NCBI GenBank assembly: GCA_963778185.1
Contig: CAVZTF010000004.1
Location: 248,001 to 312,000 of the forward strand
Source of the DNA: RPQJ01 sp963778185
GTDB taxonomy: Bacteria > Pseudomonadota > Gammaproteobacteria > Steroidobacterales > Steroidobacteraceae
DNA length: 64,000 nucleotides
Direction of reading: 5' to 3'
The position numbers and the translations under genes were made by a program. The first letter of the stretch is position 1. Every line of letters starts with the position of its first letter. Below the pieces are notes generated by a model that was not told the DNA's origin, ran no database searches, and was given only the letters and a program-made list of their open reading frames with translations. This document shows, one piece after another, positions 7,495 to 18,476 of the stretch.

Positions 7495-9691
7495 AGCCGT
7501 TAGCCCACTTCATCACGTCGTTGGGGGTGATCCCGGCCGTCTCGGTCGCGTCGTCGGACTTGAAGCCGTGGCGCTGGGCGAGGTGGGCGGAGCCGCCGGT
7601 TTCCAGCCAGTGCTCGAATTCCCGCGTCTTCATGGGCGGCGCGACGTAGCGGCCCTGCACCTCATCGAAGCCGAGCGCGCGCAACATCTCGAGCGTCGCG
7701 GCATCGTCGATGCCGTCGGCGACCGAACGGCTCTGGTGGGCCCGCGCCATCGAAAGCACGGCCGCCGCGACGCCCTGGGTCCACGGGTCGATGTAGAGAT
7801 CGGCCATCAGCGCGCGATCGAGCTTCATGGACTTGAACGGGATGCGGCGCATCCGGCCGAGCGAAGAACGCCCTGTGCCGAAGTCGTCGATCCCGATGCG
7901 CACGCCGCGGCTGCGCAACCCCTCGAGCACGGCCTGCGCGGCGTCGGGCGACTCCACGATGCTCGCTTCGGCCAGCTCGATCTGCAGCGCGTCCGGCGGC
8001 AGGCGATGGCGCTCGAGCGCCGCCTGGATCATGGTCACGAGCCGCGGATCGCGCAGCTGCCGTCGTGAAACACTGACCGAGGCGAAGAATTTCCGGTCGA
8101 AGTGTTCGCGCCACGCGGCCATCTGCCGGCAGGCTTCCTCGATCATCCAGCGTCCGATGTCGTCGATGATGCCGGACTGCTCGGCGATCGAGACGAACTC
8201 CTCGGGGCGGATCTTGCCGTATTGCGGATGGTCCCAGCTCACCAGGCACTCGACGCCCGTGAGCTCGAACGTGTCGATCGCCACGCGCGGCTGGTAGTTC
8301 AGGTGCAGCTCGCGGCGCTCGACGGCGCTGCGCAGCGACGACTCGATGGCAAGCCGGCGCCGCAGCTGGGCCTGCGACTTGGCGGAGAAGAACGCGCAGC
8401 TGCGCGGGTCCAGTGCGACCTCGGCAGCCGCGTGGGCGTTGCCGAGCAGTTGCTCGGCGTCGAGGGCACCGCCTTCGGCCAGGGCGACCCCTGCGCTGAT
8501 GGCGGGCACGTACTCGGAGTCCGGCTGCAGTGCCTGGGCCGAGATCGCCTCGAGCGCGGCCTGCGTCACGGTCGCGATGTGCTCCGCGGAGACGCGGCTG
8601 CGCATCAGGACCGCGAGCTCGCCGTCCGCGCTGCGGCAGACCGACGGGGAGTCCGCGCGGCGCATGATGGTGCCGCCCTCGCCGAGGCGAGCGAACTCGG
8701 CTTCGAGGCGACCGGCGATCCGGGTGATCAGCTGGTCGCCGAACTCGCGTCCCTGGGCCTGCACGATGGCATCGAAGTTGTGCACGCGGAAGGCCACGAT
8801 GCCAGTCGCCGCCGCACCGCCCGGTTCCGCGAGTGCCAGCTTCGCCTGTTCGGCGAGGTGCCGACGGTTCGGAAGGCCGGTGACCGTGTCGAAGTACGAC
8901 AGCCGTCGCACGGATTCCTCGGCGTGGTGCAGGCGGGTGAGGTCCTGCAGCGTCACGATGATCACGCCGTCGTCGGGTCCGCCCGCGCCCGGCACGAAGT
9001 CGGCCTCCTGGTGCAGGTGGATCACGCCACCTTCCGCGGTACGGATACTGTGGTCGATGCCCACGCGACCGTTGCCGGTCGCGCACGTGATGAACCCCGT
9101 TCGTGCGTCGTGCCGCTCGCTGGCGTCAAGTAGCGCGACGAAATCCTCGTAACTGGCGAGGCGCTCGGGTTCGACGCCGAGCAATTCGCCGAGCATGGGC
9201 GAGACGTGCAGCGTACGACCGTCGGCGGCGAGCTCCCAGTGGCCGACGCGCGCGATGCTCTGCGCCAGCAACAGCTTCGAGCGGCTCGAGCGGAGTTCCT
9301 CCTGCAGCTCGCGGTCGCGCAACAGGAACCGCACCCGCTCGACGAGCAGGCGCGGGTTCATGCCCTTCTGCGCGAAGTCGCTGGCACCGGCGGCGTAGGC
9401 GTCACTGATGGCCGGCAGGTCGTTGCGGCCCGTCAGCATCAGGATCGGCAGGACGCGACTGCCGGCCAGCTTGCGGATCTCGCGGCAGGCGTCGATGCCG
9501 GACATCCTCGGCATGTTCACGTCGAGGATGACGCAGGCTGGCTGCACCGAGGCGAATTGCTGCACGGCCTCGTCGCCGTCCGTGACGGTATGCACCAGCA
9601 GGCCGGCACCGGCCAGTGCGGCTTCCGCCAGCATCAGCTGCGAGGGGTCGTCGTCGGCGATCAGAATGGTTTGGGGAACGGGGATGCTCAT
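7493..9691 (-). CDS. Response regulator with PAS, degenerate GGDEF and degenerate EAL domains
   Basis: A 732-residue protein. The receiver domain (about 8-125) has the phospho-acceptor in VILDVNMP and a conserved MLTGR. A PAS-like domain follows (about 140-260). The GGDEF-like domain (about 270-440) keeps the entry motif YFDTVTGLPNRR, but the active site reads ADGEL instead of GGDEF. The EAL-like domain (from about 464) reads ECL instead of EAL at 481-483. It has Ser in the position of the metal-binding Asn (SVSVS for the usual V-N-x-S) and ADGID in place of the EGVE motif, while DDFGTG is intact. Diguanylate cyclase activity is unlikely and phosphodiesterase activity questionable; a c-di-GMP effector or scaffold role fits better. 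The gene starts 14 bp after the hybrid kinase and is surely in its operon. Confidence 0.9.
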   Translation of the reverse strand: MSIPVPQTILIADDDPSQLMLAEAALAGAGLLVHTVTDGDEAVQQFASVQPACVILDVNMPRMSGIDACREIRKLAGSRVLPILMLTGRNDLPAISDAYAAGASDFAQKGMNPRLLVERVRFLLRDRELQEELRSSRSKLLLAQSIARVGHWELAADGRTLHVSPMLGELLGVEPERLASYEDFVALLDASERHDARTGFITCATGNGRVGIDHSIRTAEGGVIHLHQEADFVPGAGGPDDGVIIVTLQDLTRLHHAEESVRRLSYFDTVTGLPNRRHLAEQAKLALAEPGGAAATGIVAFRVHNFDAIVQAQGREFGDQLITRIAGRLEAEFARLGEGGTIMRRADSPSVCRSADGELAVLMRSRVSAEHIATVTQAALEAISAQALQPDSEYVPAISAGVALAEGGALDAEQLLGNAHAAAEVALDPRSCAFFSAKSQAQLRRRLAIESSLRSAVERRELHLNYQPRVAIDTFELTGVECLVSWDHPQYGKIRPEEFVSIAEQSGIIDDIGRWMIEEACRQMAAWREHFDRKFFASVSVSRRQLRDPRLVTMIQAALERHRLPPDALQIELAEASIVESPDAAQAVLEGLRSRGVRIGIDDFGTGRSSLGRMRRIPFKSMKLDRALMADLYIDPWTQGVAAAVLSMARAHQSRSVADGIDDAATLEMLRALGFDEVQGRYVAPPMKTREFEHWLETGGSAHLAQRHGFKSDDATETAGITPNDVMKWANG

Positions 9692-9705
9692 TGCAGGGTC
9701 CCTCC

Positions 9706-12720
<3,015 letters not shown>

Positions 12721-12909
12721 GGCTGCACAAGAATGTGACGACGCCGCCGAGCGTACGCGTGCGGGTGACATAAGCGGAAATGACCCAGGGCAAAAGTGAG
12801 AGGTGGCGCAAGAAGTCCAGCCCCCCGACGCCGTAGTTTCCCTATTGCCGGGGCGCGCGCAGTGTCCGAGCCTCGTACGTGCGAAGTGCCGGGAGGGGTC
12901 TTGGCGGGA

Positions 12910-14037
12910 ATGACGCGGGAGAGTCAGGCCGGGTTCGGTTGGGGTTGCCGTCGTGGTGTCATCGCCGTGATTGCGGCCGGACTGATCATGGGCCCGGGTG
13001 GCGTTGGCGCCCAGGGGAGCGGACCGGAGGCCTCGTCGCCGGGGCCCGAAGAATCGCCGCCGGGTCGACAGGCCCACGTCGACCTGCGAATGGTACCCAT
13101 GCCTCTGACGTCGTCGGACCTGACCGAGCTGTGCGCCGACAAGCCCGCTGGGCCGGCCTGGATCGATCGGATGCAGGCGGGCCTGTACCGGCGGATGTGC
13201 CTCACGTCGGCCGGTTTCGACGGTTTCTTCGGCAACGCCCGATTCGACGACGAGTACGAATCGACGCACGGCAGCCTCGCGGTGGGCACGCTGTGGGACG
13301 AGCGCGACGCATGGGATCCGAGCGTCCGCTTCCGCGTGGACCTGCGCCTGCCACAGGTCAACGAGCGACTCCGCGCATTCGTCGGCCGGCTCGATCCTGA
13401 CGAGTACGTCACTGGGGCGCGCGACGACTTCGATACGTTGCCCCGCCAGTTTGCGCGGGCCGAGGACGACGACGTCCTGCTCGGCCTCGGCTACCGCAGG
13501 CCCGGCCCGGGCGGCGGACACTTCGACGCGAATATCGGCGCCAAGCTCGATTGGCCGCCGCAGGCCTACGTCAGGGGCAGCTATCGCCTCACGCAGCCAT
13601 TCCTCGAGCACAACCTGCTGCGCCTGGACGAGACGATCTTCTGGCGCGACCGGGTCGGCTTCGGGGCCACCTCGCGCATATACCTGGATCACATGCTCAG
13701 CGAGGATTTCCTTGCGCGCTGGGCCGGCTCGGGTACCTATTCGGAGGATACCGACGGCCTGCGCTGGTCCTCCAGCCTGACGCTTTACCAGAGCCTCGGT
13801 CTGCGGCGCGCCCTGGCGTACCAGGCCGCCATCACCGGTGAGACCGGTGGTGAGGTCGACATCAACGACTACGGCTTGCGCGTCATCTACCGGCGCAGCG
13901 TCTACCGCGACTGGTTGATCCTGGAGGTGCGTTCCAGCCTCACGTGGCCCCGCGAGACCCTCGAGGAGGGTCGCGAGGCCAACCTCGGCGCCGGCGTTGC
14001 ACTCGAAATGCAGTTCGGCGAGCGCAAGAAGAAATAG
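12910..14037 (+). CDS. Outer-membrane beta-barrel-like hypothetical protein
   Basis: A 375-residue protein. I chose the ATG at 12910, which places a signal peptide (GVIAVIAAGLIMGPGGVGAQG) at the N-terminus; the frame stays open upstream to 12796. The mature part starts with a Pro/Ser/Gly-rich linker. It then has alternating amphipathic strands with aromatic girdles (YESTHGSLAVGTLWDERDAWDPSVRFRVDL, YVRGSYRLTQPFLEHNLL, RWSSSLTLYQSLGLRRALAYQ, RVIYRRSVYRDWLILEVRSSL) and a final strand ending NLGAGVALEMQFG plus a Lys tail. This pattern suggests a 10-14-strand outer-membrane barrel. No named family is recognised. It is divergent from the hybrid kinase and may belong to the same envelope-sensing unit. 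A repeat copy starts at its stop. Confidence 0.65.
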   Translation: MTRESQAGFGWGCRRGVIAVIAAGLIMGPGGVGAQGSGPEASSPGPEESPPGRQAHVDLRMVPMPLTSSDLTELCADKPAGPAWIDRMQAGLYRRMCLTSAGFDGFFGNARFDDEYESTHGSLAVGTLWDERDAWDPSVRFRVDLRLPQVNERLRAFVGRLDPDEYVTGARDDFDTLPRQFARAEDDDVLLGLGYRRPGPGGGHFDANIGAKLDWPPQAYVRGSYRLTQPFLEHNLLRLDETIFWRDRVGFGATSRIYLDHMLSEDFLARWAGSGTYSEDTDGLRWSSSLTLYQSLGLRRALAYQAAITGETGGEVDINDYGLRVIYRRSVYRDWLILEVRSSLTWPRETLEEGREANLGAGVALEMQFGERKKK

Positions 14038-14079
14038 GTGCCAGTGGTCGGATCCGTCGGATCCAGCGTGCCACTGGCT
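14036..14079. repeat. Palindromic repeat, copy 2 (imperfect)
   Basis: The left arm AGGTGCCAGTGGTCGGATCC is intact and begins inside the TAG (14035-14037) of the barrel gene. The right arm is degraded to GTGCCACTGGCTC. Confidence 0.8.
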
Positions 14080-14226
14080 CAAAGCGTCTCTTTACTGCGT
14101 CGACCGTAAGGGTTTGTACGGTGCCGAACAGACCCGGCCGGCACCTGGCGCTAGCGTGCAGACATGACCGGTGCCGTCAATATCGCGGCTCGCCGGCCCC
14201 TCGCGCACGGCGACCAGGAGATAGGC

Positions 14227-15693
14227 ATGAGTTTCGCACGAGTAATCACTCGCTCCCTTGCAACGGTTGCGCTCGCGGCCGGCGTTGCGGGGCTGCCGCA
14301 GGTGGCGACGGCAAGCAACGAAGAGCTTCCAGGGGGTTCATGGACCCAAACCTGTCGGGGCGGCCAGGTTCGCAACGACATCCTGTACGCCGAGTGCCGA
14401 CGCAGTGACGGCCGCTACATCGCGACGTCGGAGGACATCGGATCCTGCGCTGCCTTCGGGAACCGCGAGGGCGAACTCTTTTGCGAAAGGTCCGGTGGCA
14501 ACGTCAAGAATGCGAGTCAGTGGACCGGTTCGTACCGCGAATCCTGCACCGACGTTTCGGTCGACAAGCATGGCAAGCTGAAGGCTCGCTGCCGCAAGAA
14601 CGACGGGACCTACCAGAGCACCAACCTTACGCTGTGGCAGTGCATAAAGCGCCGGGCAGCCAACCGCGATGGCAAGCTGGTTTGCGAGACGGACGACAGC
14701 GCCACAAGTGGTGCGACCAAGTGGAAAGGGTCGTTCCGCCAGTCGTGCCGAGACGTTTCGAGCGATTCGTCTGGCACGCTGACGGCGACCTGCCAGGCGG
14801 CAAACGGCAAATGGCAACGATCCAGCCTGTCCGTGCGCCAATGCAGCGGCTACGTCGCCGGCAATCGCGACGGCGAACTGTTCTGCGAGTCGTCGGGTAC
14901 CGAGGCCGTTGGCCAGTGGACCGGGACTTTCCGGCAGTCGTGCCGTGACAGGTCGATCGATTCAGCTGGAACGCTGACGGCGACGTGCAAAGGCACGGAT
15001 GGCAGTTGGCACCGCTCGAGCCTGTCGGTGCGCCAGTGCGCCAGCTACGACGCCGGCAATGTGGACGGCCAGCTGTTCTGCGAGTCGTCGGATCGATCCG
15101 GGGTCGGCGCGGACAAGTGGCATGGGACTTTCCGCAAGCACTGCCGCCACATATCGAGCGATTCGGCGGGGACGCTCACGGCGACGTGCTGGGTTGCAGA
15201 CGGCATCTATCACCGGTCGAGCCTGTCACCGCGCCGGTGCAAGAGTTATCTCGCCGGCAGTCGCGACGGCACCTTGGTCTGCGAGGCCGCGGACAGCGGC
15301 GCAGCCGGTGCGAACCAGTGGCAGGGGTCGTTCCGCCAGTCGTGCCGGGACGTCTCCAGTGATTCGTCTGGAACGCTGAGCGCGACCTGCCAGGCGGCCA
15401 ACGGCAGTTGGCACCGGTCGAGCCTGCAGCTGCGCCAGTGCGGCAGCCGCCACGCGGGCAACCGCGACGGCAACCTGTTCTGCGAGGCCGCGGACAGCGG
15501 CGCAACCGGTGCGAACCAGTGGCAGGGGTCGTTCCGCCAGTCGTGCCGGGACGTCTCCAGTGATTCGTCTGGAACGCTGAGCGCGACCTGCCAGGCGGCC
15601 AACGGCAGTTGGCACCGGTCGAGCCTGCAGCTGCGCCAGTGCGGCAGCCGCCACGCGGGCAACCGCGACGGCAACCTGTTCTGCGAGGGATAG
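14227..15693 (+). CDS. Secreted protein of seven tandem cyanovirin-N-like (CVNH) units
   Basis: A 488-residue protein. The ATG at 14227 has an AGGAG ribosome-binding site at 14215-14219; the upstream ATG 14164 has none. Residues 1-29 are a signal peptide (cleavage near VATA-S). The rest is seven units of about 55-67 residues. Each shows G-[ST]-[FWY]-x-x-[ST/H]-C ... L-x-A-x-C ... [SN]-L-x-[LV]-x-x-C ... [DE]-G-x-L-x-C, the CVNH pattern with four cysteines, i.e. two disulfides per unit. Units 6 (from 15316) and 7 (from 15517) are identical at the DNA level over ~170 bp, with a 201-bp period. CVNH domains of cyanobacteria and fungi are mannose-binding lectins, so a secreted carbohydrate-binding protein is the best guess. 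No catalytic or anchoring domain follows. Confidence 0.88.
   Translation: MSFARVITRSLATVALAAGVAGLPQVATASNEELPGGSWTQTCRGGQVRNDILYAECRRSDGRYIATSEDIGSCAAFGNREGELFCERSGGNVKNASQWTGSYRESCTDVSVDKHGKLKARCRKNDGTYQSTNLTLWQCIKRRAANRDGKLVCETDDSATSGATKWKGSFRQSCRDVSSDSSGTLTATCQAANGKWQRSSLSVRQCSGYVAGNRDGELFCESSGTEAVGQWTGTFRQSCRDRSIDSAGTLTATCKGTDGSWHRSSLSVRQCASYDAGNVDGQLFCESSDRSGVGADKWHGTFRKHCRHISSDSAGTLTATCWVADGIYHRSSLSPRRCKSYLAGSRDGTLVCEAADSGAAGANQWQGSFRQSCRDVSSDSSGTLSATCQAANGSWHRSSLQLRQCGSRHAGNRDGNLFCEAADSGATGANQWQGSFRQSCRDVSSDSSGTLSATCQAANGSWHRSSLQLRQCGSRHAGNRDGNLFCEG
15280..15690 (+). repeat. Recent tandem duplication of a 201-bp CVNH unit
   Basis: The 3' end of the CVNH-like gene contains two consecutive 201-bp copies (15280-15480 and 15481 onwards). 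They differ by one base in the linker (Ala versus Thr codon) and are identical thereafter. Such identity in a GC-rich gene whose other units have diverged indicates a very recent duplication or ongoing slippage/recombination. Confidence 0.9.
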
Positions 15694-15704
15694 TCGGGGG
15701 TCCG

Positions 15705-17567
15705 TCAGAGCGACTCGACCGCGGCGGGGTCGGTCACCTCGCTTGGCGGCTCGGTGAACAGCACCCGCAGCCGCAAGGCGAGGATCTCGGCGGTGCTGAG
15801 TCCCCTGCGCTCCTGCATCACCTGGACGAGCAGCGCCGGATTGTCGGTGATGACGTTGTCCACGCCGCGCTCGACCATCCGCAGCATCACGTCCGGCTCG
15901 TTGACCGTCCAGACGTGGACCTCCTTGCCGACGGCGTGCGCGCGCCGCACCAGGGAGGCCGTGGCCCGCGCGGAATTGAGGCTGAGGAAGTCGGCCTCGG
16001 TGCGCACTACGTCGCCCACGGCCGCCGTCACGATGTGGCCTGTCTCCAGGCGCGGCTCGAGGCTCTCGACCTGCTTCAGCGCCGCGTAATCGAGCGAAGT
16101 GATCACGACCTGGTCGAGGAAGTCCTTGCGCCGCAGCAGGTTCACGACGGCCGGCGCCAGCCCCGGATCCGGCACGTTGTACTTGAGCTCGATGTTGATC
16201 TTCATATGCCCGCGCACGAGGTCGATCACGTCCTCGAGCGTCGGCGCACGCTCGCCGGTAAACCTGGCGTCGTACTTCCGACCGATGTCGACCCCCGCGA
16301 GCTCCGCGACATCGATCTCGCCCAGCTTGCGCGGGTCGCCGCCCATCCGCATCAGGTCGCCGTCGTGCAGCACGACAATCTGTCGATCGCGAGTGTGCTG
16401 CACGTCGAGTTCGACGTAGTCCGCCCCGGCGTCCATCGCCGCGCGGAACGCGGCCATGGTGTTCTCCGGGGCCACTGCCTTGGCGCCGCGATGCGCGGTG
16501 ATCGCCGCATCCTCCTTCAGGTCCAGCTGGAAGGCGAGGAACCCGGCGGCGCCTAGCGCGACGGTGAGCATTACCAGGGTCGCGGCGATGGCAGGACGGG
16601 CGACGATCCGCGCGCGTTCGTCGCCAATCTCGGGCGTCGCCGGCATCAGCCACTGCCCCGGATTACGCTGTTCGGCGTACATGCGCGCCACCAGGAACTG
16701 GTGTCCGGCCAGGTGCAGGCCGCCATAGAGAAGTCCGCCGACGAACGTGAATGCCAGGTACGCGGCGACGAGGGGCAGCACGCGGTAGACGTCGATGCCG
16801 GCCCAGTCGAGCCCGGCGTCCGACACGTGGCGGAAGGCCCAGGTGATGGCGGCCGCGATGGCCGTGAGCAGCAACCACCACAGCACCAGGGGAAGCACGA
16901 TGCGCGCGATGCGCCCTCGGGTCATGCGTGCGCTGTCCCGGAGCGCCTGCGTCGGTGTCACGCTTTCGAAGGCGAGGATCGGCACTGCGTACAGCCAGCG
17001 TGCGAGCTGCCAGGCCGCAAGCAACACATAGATGAGTCCGAGGATAACGATGATCAGCTTCGCGCGGTTCCACTCGGGCGGCTGCTCGGCGAGGTAGTAG
17101 TTGATGTCGTGCCCGCGCAGGATCGTGAACCAGACGAAGCCCGCGAAGGCCAGGAACGGCAGGGCCAGCACGCAGAGCCGCAGGAACACACGCGCTGACA
17201 ACAGGAACAGGCGCGGCAGTGACCGGAGCACGAAGGCGATGGTCGAGGCGACCGTGACGCGGCGGCGTGCAATGGCGTGTCCCGCGATGAAGCTGAGACC
17301 GGTGAACTCGGCCAGCAACAGTGCCATCGCCAATGCTGCGACCACCAGTACGGATGCTGCGCCGGCCGGCGAAAGGACGAAACCGGCGATGTCGAAATTG
17401 CTGATCACCGGTGCGCCCGAAGCGAGCACGAGCCGGCGACCGATCCAGGTCAGCAGCGGCGCGCAGATCGCGGCGCCGAGCAGCTGCACCAGCAGGTGAA
17501 ACACGAGCGGCCCGCGCAGTTGCCCGCGGAGGTCCGACCAGGTGCGGGCAAGCAGGCCCTTGTTCAT
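15705..17567 (-). CDS. Membrane-anchored glycerophosphodiester phosphodiesterase
   Basis: About 620 residues. The N-terminal ~340 residues form the multi-pass membrane domain found in front of some GDPD enzymes, with about eight hydrophobic segments and an intracellular ITAHRG-preceding linker. The C-terminal ~260 residues are the GDPD catalytic barrel. Its landmarks are AHRGAKAVAPENT (catalytic His about 359), VELDVQHT with the metal-binding E and D, VVLHD, and INIELKY. The enzyme should hydrolyse glycerophosphodiesters (deacylated phospholipids) at the membrane. The ATG at 17567 has GGAG nine bases upstream; the ATG 17579 is four codons longer and less well placed. It is divergent from the YpsA-like gene, 71 bp away. 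Confidence 0.9.
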   Translation of the reverse strand: MNKGLLARTWSDLRGQLRGPLVFHLLVQLLGAAICAPLLTWIGRRLVLASGAPVISNFDIAGFVLSPAGAASVLVVAALAMALLLAEFTGLSFIAGHAIARRRVTVASTIAFVLRSLPRLFLLSARVFLRLCVLALPFLAFAGFVWFTILRGHDINYYLAEQPPEWNRAKLIIVILGLIYVLLAAWQLARWLYAVPILAFESVTPTQALRDSARMTRGRIARIVLPLVLWWLLLTAIAAAITWAFRHVSDAGLDWAGIDVYRVLPLVAAYLAFTFVGGLLYGGLHLAGHQFLVARMYAEQRNPGQWLMPATPEIGDERARIVARPAIAATLVMLTVALGAAGFLAFQLDLKEDAAITAHRGAKAVAPENTMAAFRAAMDAGADYVELDVQHTRDRQIVVLHDGDLMRMGGDPRKLGEIDVAELAGVDIGRKYDARFTGERAPTLEDVIDLVRGHMKINIELKYNVPDPGLAPAVVNLLRRKDFLDQVVITSLDYAALKQVESLEPRLETGHIVTAAVGDVVRTEADFLSLNSARATASLVRRAHAVGKEVHVWTVNEPDVMLRMVERGVDNVITDNPALLVQVMQERRGLSTAEILALRLRVLFTEPPSEVTDPAAVESL

Positions 17568-17638
17568 GCGGTGCTCCATCTCGTAGGCGGACTCTATCGT
17601 TTCCGCGGCAACGCCGCTCCGCGCTATCCTCCGCGGGC

Positions 17639-18121
17639 ATGGCGGGCCACCTCGAAGTCATCTCCGGCGGCCAGACGGGCGTGGATCGCGGTGCCCTCGA
17701 CGCCGCACTCGAGCTCGGTGCGGCCTGCGGTGGCTGGTGCCCGGAGGGGCGGCTGGCCGAGGACGGCGCGATCCCGGATTGCTATCCGGTCGAGGTGCTG
17801 GCCGGAGCTGGCTACCCGGAGCGAACCCGCAGGAACGTCCAGGGCTCCGACGGCACCTTGATCCTGCACTTCGGCCCATTGAGCGCCGGGACGCTGTTCA
17901 CGCTGAAGGCCTGCGAGGAACTGCTGAAGCCAGTCTGCCTCGTCGACGGCGACGATGCTGGTATCGCCGACGCGGTCGTGCGGGCGCAGGAGTTCGTCGA
18001 CGCGCATGATATCCGCCGACTCAACGTGGCTGGTCCGCGCGCGAGCCATTGGGCGGACGCGCACGACTACTCCCGCCACGTGATCCGCGGGCTGCTCCTG
18101 GCGCTCGCAACGTCGCACTGA
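17639..18121 (+). CDS. Putative molybdenum carrier / YpsA-like Rossmann protein
   Basis: A 160-residue soluble protein with the signature of the 'putative molybdenum carrier' family (PF12694-like, SLOG/LOG superfamily). The N-terminal strand-loop is ISGGQTGVDRGALDAAL, then GGWCPEGRLAEDG, the turn ERTRRNVQGSDGTLIL, and the helix-rich end LNVAGPRASH. The GGQTGVD(R)xAL loop is the nucleotide/phosphate-binding element of this superfamily. The name comes from structural genomics; SLOG-type proteins more often bind nucleotide-derived ligands, so the metal role is uncertain. The gene stands alone, and its 3' end abuts a terminator-like hairpin acting on the opposite strand. Confidence 0.85.
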   Translation: MAGHLEVISGGQTGVDRGALDAALELGAACGGWCPEGRLAEDGAIPDCYPVEVLAGAGYPERTRRNVQGSDGTLILHFGPLSAGTLFTLKACEELLKPVCLVDGDDAGIADAVVRAQEFVDAHDIRRLNVAGPRASHWADAHDYSRHVIRGLLLALATSH

Positions 18122-18152
18122 AAAGGCCGAGCGCGGGGGAGCCACGCCCGGC
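18116..18152 (-). terminator. Rho-independent terminator facing the minus strand
   Basis: Read on the minus strand, GCCGGGCG pairs with CGCTCGGC around an 11-base loop and is followed at once by CTTTT (the A-run at 18120-18124 on the plus strand). The T-run is only on this side, so it ends a leftward transcript. No leftward gene lies upstream, which suggests an unannotated RNA. Confidence 0.55.
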
Positions 18153-18476
18153 CTGCTGGAACCGGCTTCCAACGCCCTGCTGCCGATCGGACCTGGTCGC
18201 GAACGCGGTCAGCCAAGGCCACCCGGCGCGATCCTGCGCCCCAAGCGCGGGACGGGCAGACCTCCGACAGGAGGAGGATCCAACGCGCTCCGCCCACCCG
18301 GACCCCGTGTCGCCGACCTCCAGCGGGCAAAGACAGCGGGGCTCGCATTGTTTTTACTGCACCGCGTGGCAGGTTGGTAGGGCCGAATCTACCTACGCCA
18401 GCCGTGGAAAGGTGCAGGCGGCGCGAGCGGGTAAGATGCGCCGTTCAACGTCGGCTCGCCGACACCGGAGGATCCC
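18122..18476. other. Intergenic region (355 bp) with terminator and possible minus-strand RNA
   Basis: No plausible protein gene is seen. Besides the minus-strand terminator at its left end, several strong short hairpins can be drawn on the minus strand (GGCGC-AGGATC-GCGCC near 18230; TGGAA-GCCGG-TTCCA near 18160). There is also a short stretch at about 18175-18200 that loosely resembles the SRP RNA apical domain. The right end holds the GGAGG ribosome-binding site of the DUF885 gene and an inverted repeat GGTAG-N8-CTACC near 18375. Confidence 0.5.

Noticed and set aside
18170..18205. SRP (4.5S) RNA-like apical motif on the minus strand
   Set aside because: About 14 of 18 core positions match but the essential GGAA tetraloop is GATC and the outer stem does not form. 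It is not called as SRP RNA.
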